IMG/VR virus record: IMGVR_UViG_3300032116_001527
Coordinates: 1-21,237 of that record
DNA: 21,237 nt
Direction: 5' to 3' (one strand)
DNA from: a virus
Below, one piece after another: positions 1 through 4,460 of this stretch. Under the pieces are notes generated by a model. That model was given only the letters and a program-made list of their open reading frames with translations, did not search any database and was not told where the DNA came from. The stretch's first letter is position 1. Every line of letters begins with the position of its first letter. Made by a program: the position numbers and the translations under genes.

Positions 1-170
1 GGTCACTGGAGCTGTACGAGCAAACGATTGGAAGGCTGCACCGTTCCGGACAAACAAAAGCAGTCTGGTGCTATGTGATGCTGACCGAGAAAACGATCGA
101 CGAGAAGATTTGGGGCGCGTTGCATGACAAGCGCGCGATTTCTGATATTGCCTTGGAGGAGTTAAAGTGA
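1..170 (+). CDS. SNF2-type DNA helicase/ATPase, C-terminal end (5' truncated)
   Basis: The reading frame is open from base 3 to the TGA at 168-170, giving the last 55 residues of a protein that begins outside the window. It contains QTIGRLHRSGQTKAV, a clear helicase motif VI of the superfamily 2 SNF2/DEAD type, where the arginines contact ATP. The downstream stretch (YVMLTEKTIDEKIW) is the usual end of the second RecA-like domain. Phages often carry such an ATPase among their replication genes, where it is thought to remodel or unwind DNA in the cytoplasm. Its substrate cannot be judged from this fragment. The stop overlaps the GTG start of the next gene by 3 bases, so the two are translationally coupled. 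The family call is secure; the exact role is not. Confidence 0.85.
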   Translation, partial: SLELYEQTIGRLHRSGQTKAVWCYVMLTEKTIDEKIWGALHDKRAISDIALEELK

Positions 171-364
171 ACCCTAAGTTTATGGCCGCGTGGCTGGACG
201 AGACAGCCACTGATCCGCGCCACAATGAAGCTGCTGCAATGCTCCGCAGGCTAGACCACATCGCGTCAGTCGCTCGCGAGGTTGTCATGGCCAAGACGCA
301 CGAACATAGCAAAGCAGCGTATTCCGAACTCGTCGATCTGATTAAAGGGAAGCCAGATGCCTAA
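167..364 (+). CDS. Small early protein, unknown function (65 aa)
   Basis: I do not recognise a family. The start is a GTG, supported by a strong GGAGGA ribosome binding site at 155-160, six bases upstream and inside the end of the helicase gene. The GTG overlaps the helicase stop. The product is 65 residues, soluble and probably mostly helical (AAAMLRRLDHIASVAREVV), with no cysteine pairs or membrane segment. Its last bases overlap the start of the next gene by 8. Tight packing and the good ribosome binding site make it a real gene of the early operon, but its role is open. Confidence 0.65.
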   Translation: MNPKFMAAWLDETATDPRHNEAAAMLRRLDHIASVAREVVMAKTHEHSKAAYSELVDLIKGKPDA

Positions 365-653
365 GATTAAACATAAACATGCGGCGCTAATTAAAGCTTG
401 GGCCGATGGCGCTCAAATAGAAAAATTCTGCCAGCGCCACAAAAAGTGGACGGTAACTGACCATCCTACGTGGGCAGAAGATACCGAATACCGCGTTAGG
501 AAAGCAGTGATATTTGAAGAGCGTTATGTTGAATTTGACAGTACGATCCAAAAAATTATATGTGTTATGTCGCATATACCACCCCCAAACGTGCGTTTTT
601 GTTTCACTGCTGACGGCGATTTGATTTCTGTAGTTAAATTAGAAGGGAAATAA
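357..653 (+). CDS. Phage early hypothetical protein with HKHAALIKAWADGA motif (98 aa)
   Basis: The N terminus (HKHAALIKAWADGAQIE) followed by a tryptophan-containing segment, DHPTWAEDTEYRV, is a pattern I know from many small phage and prophage proteins of unknown function. In these the conserved part is about 60 residues and reads as a compact alpha/beta fold. The second half (about residues 60-98, with a VRFCFTADGDLISVV strand pattern) resembles what follows the motif in relatives. The ATG at 357 has an AGGGAAG purine stretch upstream within the preceding gene. It belongs to the same + strand operon as the helicase. Family membership is moderately sure; no function is known to me. Confidence 0.7.
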   Translation: MPKIKHKHAALIKAWADGAQIEKFCQRHKKWTVTDHPTWAEDTEYRVRKAVIFEERYVEFDSTIQKIICVMSHIPPPNVRFCFTADGDLISVVKLEGK

Positions 654-654
654 C

Positions 655-849
655 ATGGCACGACTAGACTGGACGACGCTAAACCAGCGTTTGAGTAAAC
701 TAACTGAAAAGCAAGTCTGGACGCTGCTTCAGACTGAACTTGAAACGTATCGCCGCTCCTCCTACCTGACGCGTCTGCATCAGCGCTACTGCGCGCTGCG
801 TGACGCTCGGGAGCGCGAAGAGATTCTTGCAAAGGCCTTAGAGCGATGA
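655..849 (+). CDS. Small helical early protein, unknown function (64 aa)
   Basis: A 64-residue, charged, probably all-helical protein with many Arg, Leu and Glu residues (for example RLHQRYCALRDAREREE). I do not recognise a family. It begins two bases after the preceding stop, behind an AAGGG ribosome binding site at about 642-646. Its TGA overlaps the ATG of the next gene (ATGA at 846-849), which is the usual arrangement for coupled translation. The charged helices could support protein-protein or nucleic-acid contacts, but that is only composition. Confidence 0.65.
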   Translation: MARLDWTTLNQRLSKLTEKQVWTLLQTELETYRRSSYLTRLHQRYCALRDAREREEILAKALER

Positions 850-1106
850 CGAAAGATGACATTACCCGCATGGCGCGGGAGGCTGGCTTTGAATCTCACG
901 ATGCCATCATCAATTACCCAAAAGAACTCCAACGCTTCGCAGCCATAGTCGCAGCAGCCGAGCGCGAGGCGTGTCTTGATCTTTGTTACACCATCGGTAA
1001 TGAGTTTAAAGAAGAATGGGCAGAACACAACGAAGATAGATACTGGGAAAGATGTTTAGGCGCTGGAGAATGTGCCGACGCTATCCGCGCAAGGGAGCAG
1101 GAATGA
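846..1106 (+). CDS. Phage accessory protein, ERFAAxVAAAEREAC family, copy 1 (86 aa)
   Basis: The protein has three recognisable parts: an N-terminal helix (DDITRMAREAGFE), a central helix (LQRFAAIVAAAEREAC) and a C-terminal CADAIRAREQE. I know this arrangement from many short hypothetical proteins in phages and prophages of Betaproteobacteria; their function is unknown to me. The next gene is a paralogue with the same three blocks, and the DNA is also similar at both ends, so the pair looks like a tandem duplication. Copy 1 is longer between the central and C-terminal blocks (about residues 45-75). Start and stop both overlap neighbours as ATGA. Confidence 0.75.
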   Translation: MTKDDITRMAREAGFESHDAIINYPKELQRFAAIVAAAEREACLDLCYTIGNEFKEEWAEHNEDRYWERCLGAGECADAIRAREQE

Positions 1107-1306
1107 ACCACGACGGCATTATCCGCATGGCGCGGGAGGCTGGAATATCTAAGCCGTGGGATCAAGAGCCTGTTAAGTGGGAAACGCTAGAACGCTTTGC
1201 CGCCCTAGTCGCAGCAGCCGAGCGTGAAGCGTGTGCTGTTATTGCATTTAACGCAAAGACGTACGTCGAAGCAGCAAACGCTATCCGCGCAAGGGGGCGG
1301 GAATGA
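1103..1306 (+). CDS. Phage accessory protein, ERFAAxVAAAEREAC family, copy 2 (67 aa)
   Basis: Paralogue of the gene just upstream: MNHDGIIRMAREAG, then LERFAALVAAAEREAC, then ANAIRARGRE. A longer frame is open from 1052. The ATG at 1103 is the right start because it aligns with the start of copy 1, overlaps the previous stop as ATGA, and has an AGGGAGCAGGA purine stretch before it. It is 19 residues shorter than copy 1, with most of the loss between the central and C-terminal blocks. Function is unknown; the tandem copies may have diverged or act as a heteromeric pair (speculation). Confidence 0.75.
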   Translation: MNHDGIIRMAREAGISKPWDQEPVKWETLERFAALVAAAEREACAVIAFNAKTYVEAANAIRARGRE

Positions 1307-1551
1307 ACTGCCGCGAGTGCGATTCGCGTACATATGTTGTAGTATCACAACGCTTGCCGGACGGTATCAAACGGCTACGGCGCTGCTATAACTGCGGAGT
1401 ATCTGCTTACACAGGCGAAGTGTGGCTAACGATCACACCGCCAAAAGCCAACAAAGCGGTTTACACTCAGGAAGAGATTGATGAAATAAACAGGAGTAAA
1501 GTCAATGCGCGTAGGAAAAACGAAGACAGGAGGAAGAAAAATGAAGAATAG
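1303..1551 (+). CDS. Zinc-ribbon protein, NrdR-N-like or Ogr-like (82 aa)
   Basis: Two CxxC pairs frame a beta-rich segment: CREC at residues 3-6 and CYNC at 28-31. About 20 residues between them (TYVVVSQRLPDGIKRLRRC) match the zinc ribbon of NrdR-type regulators and many phage transcription-factor-like proteins. The C-terminal third is very basic and charged, with a Lys/Arg/Glu/Asn-rich helix. By analogy it could bind DNA or RNA and act as a phage transcription regulator, but only the zinc-binding fold is supported. Its ATG overlaps the stop of the preceding gene, and its end overlaps the ribosome binding site and start of the next. Confidence 0.65.
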   Translation: MNCRECDSRTYVVVSQRLPDGIKRLRRCYNCGVSAYTGEVWLTITPPKANKAVYTQEEIDEINRSKVNARRKNEDRRKKNEE

Positions 1552-1765
1552 TAATATGAAGCCGGGCGATCACTACGTCTACACCCCATCGACCACTGAC
1601 GTCACGATACGCTGGCGCGCGAACTACGGCTGGGTGCCGCCTACTGAGGACCCTGTGTACCAAAAGAAATGGGCGGACTTTAGAATCAAGTGTGCCCAAG
1701 GAATTGAAACTTTGGTGAACCCGGAAGCTACGGTCGCAGCTGCCTCACTGCTTCATACTGCTTGA
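1541..1765 (+). CDS. Small early-operon protein, unknown function (74 aa)
   Basis: I do not recognise a family. The frame is open from an ATG at 1505, but 1541 is preferred: AGGAGG lies at 1528-1533, seven bases upstream, and 1505 has no comparable signal. The product begins MKNSNMKPGDHYVY and is rich in aromatic residues (WRANYGWVPPTED). It ends at 1765, which overlaps the tail-to-tail 3' ends of the - strand Rz gene (1728) and Rz1 gene (1745). The end of this protein is therefore antisense to spanin coding DNA. It is the last gene of the rightward operon. Confidence 0.6.
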   Translation: MKNSNMKPGDHYVYTPSTTDVTIRWRANYGWVPPTEDPVYQKKWADFRIKCAQGIETLVNPEATVAAASLLHTA

Positions 1766-2198
1766 CGCATTTGTCGAGTTCGATGGAGAGGCGGGCGGCG
1801 TCGGCACTGTACCGCGCAAGAAACTCTCCATCTCCCCTTGCCAGTTGCGCTCCACTCGCTCCACTACAAGCGCAGGCGGAACCGGACACGGCACCGCTTT
1901 CGGTGGTGGGGCGATCCGGGCGCTCGCGCAGGCTGTTAGCAAGGGCAGTAGCGCGAGCGTTAATATTCTTGATTTCACGTTCTTTCTCCATGCGTAGGTT
2001 GTCTGCGCCTTGTTGCAGCGCCTGTTCTTTCTCGCGCGCTTGACGCTGCGCCTCGGCAAAGGCGGCCATCTGCTCGGCACGCTCTTTATCCCATTGGGCA
2101 TTGACTTTGGCCTGCCCGGCGTCGTCACCTTGCCAGTGACCGACGCCGTAGGCCAAGACGACTGCCACGACTGACCCGGCGATGAAGTACGGGTTCAT
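1728..2198 (-). CDS. Rz: i-spanin, Rz-like (156 aa)
   Basis: The protein has the i-spanin layout: one N-terminal membrane anchor (about residues 4-20, FIAGSVVAVVLAYGVG) followed by a long charged periplasmic part. Residues about 30-95 form a coiled coil rich in Ala, Gln, Glu and Arg. I-spanins sit in the inner membrane and pair with an outer-membrane lipoprotein (o-spanin) to fuse the two membranes at the last step of lysis of Gram-negative hosts. The matching o-spanin is encoded entirely inside this gene in another frame. The ATG overlaps the stop of the small secreted-protein gene (ATGA). Endolysin and holin candidates lie just upstream. The C-terminal codons overlap the converging + strand operon. 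Confidence 0.85.
   Translation of the reverse strand: MNPYFIAGSVVAVVLAYGVGHWQGDDAGQAKVNAQWDKERAEQMAAFAEAQRQAREKEQALQQGADNLRMEKEREIKNINARATALANSLRERPDRPTTESGAVSGSACACSGASGAQLARGDGEFLARYSADAARLSIELDKCVKQYEAVRQLRP
1745..1978 (-). CDS. Rz1: o-spanin lipoprotein, Rz1-like, nested in Rz (77 aa, GTG start)
   Basis: This lies wholly within Rz, shifted one frame. The frame is open further upstream, but translation from the GTG at 1978 gives a textbook lipoprotein signal. It starts with two basic residues in the first four (VKSR), continues with a hydrophobic stretch (ILTLALLPLL), and has the lipobox LTAC with Cys17 as the lipidated residue. GGAG lies eight bases before the GTG. The mature 60-odd residues are proline-rich (PPPKAVPCPVPPA), as in o-spanins, which are tethered to the outer membrane and contact the i-spanin. 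Complete nesting is the lambda-type arrangement. Confidence rests on lipobox, ribosome binding site, proline content and position. Confidence 0.85.
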   Translation of the reverse strand: MKSRILTLALLPLLTACASARIAPPPKAVPCPVPPALVVERVERNWQGEMESFLRGTVPTPPASPSNSTNASSSMKQ

Positions 2199-2374
2199 TT
2201 TGGCGGTACTTTCGTGCCTTCGAGCTTCTTGTGCACCTTGATCGTCTTGCAGACCTCTTTCTTGGTCTTGGCGTCTTCGTGGCAGACCTTCTTCATCTCG
2301 CCGCCAGCATAAGCATTAGCAGCAGCAAAGCAGAATATGGTGTACACGGCCATTATGTATACATATTGCATCAT
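2195..2374 (-). CDS. Tiny secreted protein in the lysis cassette (59 aa)
   Basis: A short gene bounded on both sides by ATGA overlaps: its ATG (2374) overlaps the stop of the holin candidate, and its TGA (2195) overlaps the start of Rz. Residues 1-23 look like a signal peptide with a hydrophobic core (YIMAVYTIFCFAAA) and a likely AYA|GG cleavage site. The mature part would be about 36 residues, strongly basic, with two cysteines ten residues apart and the end CKTIKVHKKLEGTKVPPK. A second ATG directly follows the first and may serve as start. I know similar small basic exported proteins from related phages but no function. Its place suggests a role in lysis or the periplasm (inference). Confidence 0.75.
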   Translation of the reverse strand: MMQYVYIMAVYTIFCFAAANAYAGGEMKKVCHEDAKTKKEVCKTIKVHKKLEGTKVPPK

Positions 2375-2829
2375 TCGATCTCCGGTTGAGGCGCTGGCGG
2401 AGGCGCCGGTTTGCCGCCAAATCCAATCACAACAGGCGCAGCAGCTGCTACAGGCTCGATCGTTGGCTCAGTCCGTTTGGCCGCAGGCGCAGCAGGCGTT
2501 GGGGCCTTGGGCGCGTCTTCGCGGTCTTTTGCGGTCGATAAGCCTGGCGGCACGAACTGTGGCAGGGCGTCCTTGCCTTTGACGGCCAGAAGTGTCGCCA
2601 GCGACCCAAGGATGTACTTGGACATGTCCGACAAGATCAGGAAGAACTGCTTGTCCGCAGGCGCCATGCCGTTCATCGGCTGCGTCACAAACACGACCGA
2701 GTACAGGCTAATCCCTACCATCATGACGACAGTAAAGCAGAACGTGACAGCGATGGCAAACTTAATTACTGCATCGTGCTGCTCCTGGTTCATTGCAAGG
2801 AACTGGCTGATTAACTTTAGCGGGTTCAT
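2371..2829 (-). CDS. Holin candidate with two membrane segments and a Pro/Ala tail (152 aa)
   Basis: Two hydrophobic segments are visible, about residues 24-48 (FAIAVTFCFTVVMMVGISLY) and 62-84 (FFLILSDMSKYILGSLATLL). After them comes a charged, Pro/Ala-rich tail from about residue 96 (APKAPTPAAPAAKR). Two membrane segments with a polar tail next to an endolysin and spanins fit a class II-type holin, which would make holes in the inner membrane to let the endolysin out. No family is certain. The tail is unusually long for a holin. GGAGGA lies before the ATG at 2829, with about 11 bases spacing. A downstream Met13 is an alternative start. The first 68 bases overlap the end of the lipoprotein gene in another frame. 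Confidence 0.6.
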   Translation of the reverse strand: MNPLKLISQFLAMNQEQHDAVIKFAIAVTFCFTVVMMVGISLYSVVFVTQPMNGMAPADKQFFLILSDMSKYILGSLATLLAVKGKDALPQFVPPGLSTAKDREDAPKAPTPAAPAAKRTEPTIEPVAAAAPVVIGFGGKPAPPPAPQPEIE

Positions 2830-3007
2830 CGGATTTCATATCCTCCGGTTTGGTTAATTGATCTGGGCACGTGCCTGTTGACGAACAAATAGGACGCTTG
2901 CATTCTTTGTTTTCCCAGTTCGCTGGGTCTTGGCATGGGTAGCGAAAGCGATCCTGACAACCTATTAACGCCAGACTAGCCAGCAAGAATATGCAACGCA
3001 TGTTCAT
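2762..3007 (-). CDS. Cysteine-rich phage lipoprotein (81 aa)
   Basis: The N terminus MNMRCIFLLASLALIGC is a lipoprotein signal with Cys17 as the likely lipidated residue. The mature part carries six more cysteines, enough for three disulfides, and starts CQDRFRYPCQDPANWENKEC, a phrase I have seen in lysis or tail regions of several phages. The frame is open to 3046, but the ATG at 3007 is preferred because the signal peptide begins there and AGGA lies about nine bases upstream. Function is unknown; a membrane-anchored partner in lysis or superinfection exclusion are guesses. It overlaps the endolysin gene by 32 bases and the holin gene by 68. Confidence 0.7.
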   Translation of the reverse strand: MNMRCIFLLASLALIGCQDRFRYPCQDPANWENKECKRPICSSTGTCPDQLTKPEDMKSDEPAKVNQPVPCNEPGAARCSN

Positions 3008-3626
3008 AGTGTTTGATCCTATCTTCAAGCCCAATGAAACCGCCATTAATCCGGCGCGTCAGTTCTTTTATGTCGCCCGCGTCGGCCCACTTATTTAATC
3101 CATTTTTCTCCCAAAACCAGCAAGCGCTCTGACTTGCCCCTTCGAACGTGGCCAAATAGTCAGGCACGTCGTTTATGGCCATTTCCAAGCTGTCAGCAAA
3201 AGCTTGATAGTTGTCTCGTCCAGTAAGCTGAATAAGCCCACGACCGCGAAACCGATAGCCGTCACCAGAAGACTCATCGCCATTCCCCATACGGTTAGCG
3301 TAAATACGGTTGGCAATAGCCTCCTGCTTGTTAGGTTTCGCGCAATACTGTCCAGCAATAACATCATCGGTGAAATACTTCGAAAAAAGGCGCCGAAGCG
3401 CTTGGGGTTTGTAATTTAGGTTTTCTTGAAGCACAGAAAACCCACCAGATTCATGAGCACATTGCGCAATAAACGCCGCGATTCGTTTTGGGGTATTGAT
3501 ATCGTAGTCGTCTAGCAGCGTGCTGCCGCCAAGCTCGGTCTGAGGCATGGCCAGCGCAGTGTGCCAGTGCTCGACGTACTTATTCTTGGGGAGTAGTTGG
3601 CGTAATTGGCTCAGTGTCAGGCTCAT
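2976..3626 (-). CDS. Endolysin, glycoside hydrolase family 19 (216 aa)
   Basis: The protein shows family 19 (chitinase-like lysozyme) landmarks in order: CAHESGGF at residues 56-63 with the expected catalytic Glu59, QENLNY at 67-72 with Glu68 as the likely second acid, FRGRGLIQLTGRDNY at 126-140, and RRINGG at 191-196. Phage members of this family cut the glycan strands of peptidoglycan, releasing progeny. At 216 residues it is a single catalytic domain with normal length. No signal peptide is seen, so it needs a holin; a candidate lies downstream. AAGGA lies about seven bases before the ATG. The start overlaps the preceding membrane-protein gene by 47 bases. Confidence 0.92.
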   Translation of the reverse strand: MSLTLSQLRQLLPKNKYVEHWHTALAMPQTELGGSTLLDDYDINTPKRIAAFIAQCAHESGGFSVLQENLNYKPQALRRLFSKYFTDDVIAGQYCAKPNKQEAIANRIYANRMGNGDESSGDGYRFRGRGLIQLTGRDNYQAFADSLEMAINDVPDYLATFEGASQSACWFWEKNGLNKWADAGDIKELTRRINGGFIGLEDRIKHYEHALHILAG

Positions 3627-3918
3627 AAAGTTTCCTTAACTCCATTACATATCTACGGCGCGTCTCACGCATACGCTTTAACTCTTCAACGGCTGCGGCA
3701 GTAGCGTTATTCATATCCATGTAAGCCATACCTAGCATCGGTATAGCAAACACAAATGTCAGCGCCATTACTGCCAGACATATGACGATAACGATTGATA
3801 CGTCTGACTTTTCCTTATCATTACCATTAGCGCCCACATCCAAACTTGGACGAACAGGATCGCGCCAATCCAAGTTGCCAGCGCCTTTGCCTTGTTTATT
3901 GTTCTTGCCCGTTGCCAT
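3580..3918 (-). CDS. Single-pass membrane protein, unknown function (112 aa)
   Basis: The layout is a basic, glycine- and asparagine-rich N terminus (residues 1-40), one strong membrane segment (about 42-66, VSIVIVICLAVMALTFVFAIP), and a charged helical region (about 73-98, EELKRMRETRRRYVMELRK) with coiled-coil character. No ribosome binding site is obvious before the ATG at 3918, and the first 151 bases overlap the end of the preceding gene in another frame. Similar small membrane proteins occur at this place, between structural and lysis genes, in other phages. It could assist holin or spanin function, but I cannot name it. Reality is supported by the clean hydrophobic segment and ordered charge pattern. 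Confidence 0.6.
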   Translation of the reverse strand: MATGKNNKQGKGAGNLDWRDPVRPSLDVGANGNDKEKSDVSIVIVICLAVMALTFVFAIPMLGMAYMDMNNATAAAVEELKRMRETRRRYVMELRKLYEPDTEPITPTTPQE

Positions 3919-4460
3919 GCCGCTATTTGAGCTTTCCGCAATTCTTCAGCACGAGCAATTTCTTGCTCTTCATTGATCTGCTTCCACATAGCCTCAAATT
4001 TGCTCCACAATGACCCCAGCTCGGGCGGAGCGTTGTACACCATTTCTTCGCGGATACTAGCCAGCATAGAATCTAGTCTGGATCGTATCAATACGCGCCG
4101 AAGCGCTCGCCTTCCTATACTCTCATCACCCTTATAGACCTTCTTGGCTTCCATCTCTTCTTTCAGGAACAGTTTAATGATCGCGTCATACGCGTCCATG
4201 AACTTTCCTAACTGCTCGCCAATGTCTGTAAACGCATCCCCAGGATCAGTTTTAGCAATCGTCTGGACGCGCTGGACTTCTTCGTTGTACTGTCGTTTCT
4301 CTTCGTTAGATGGGTTGGGTTTAGCAGCAAACTGCTTTTTCAGATCGTCAAGTACATCCTTGACGTCCCCAGCCGCATTCTTAATATCCTTGTAAAGCTT
4401 ACACCCGGCTTTCGCCGCCGCAATGGCTGTATTCGCGGCGGCAATAAGCGCGAATGGCAT
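3768..4460 (-). CDS. Helical protein with C-terminal membrane segment, probably virion-associated (230 aa)
   Basis: The start MPFALIAAANTAIAAAKAGCKLYKD is Ala-rich and mildly hydrophobic. A long charged, mostly helical middle follows (residues 30-185), and a membrane segment lies near the C terminus (about 195-217, ATWIGAILFVQVWMWALMVM). GAGGAG precedes the ATG, which sits just after the stop of the 755-residue protein. I do not recognise a family with certainty. Its position after large structural genes and its membrane segment suggest a minor virion or DNA-entry protein; a lysis-related role is the alternative. Its last 151 bases encode the next gene in a second frame. Confidence 0.6.
   Translation of the reverse strand: MPFALIAAANTAIAAAKAGCKLYKDIKNAAGDVKDVLDDLKKQFAAKPNPSNEEKRQYNEEVQRVQTIAKTDPGDAFTDIGEQLGKFMDAYDAIIKLFLKEEMEAKKVYKGDESIGRRALRRVLIRSRLDSMLASIREEMVYNAPPELGSLWSKFEAMWKQINEEQEIARAEELRKAQIAAWQRARTINKAKALATWIGAILFVQVWMWALMVMIRKSQTYQSLSSYVWQ

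Noticed and set aside
524-871. 115-codon - strand frame across the early genes
   Set aside because: Antisense to three tightly packed early genes with good starts; the product has no recognisable feature.
3173-3367. 64-residue hydrophobic frame nested in the endolysin gene, resembling a holin
   Set aside because: It has two possible membrane stretches, but there is no ribosome binding site before its ATG pair and it lies opposite conserved GH19 motifs; most likely a chance product of the codon pattern.
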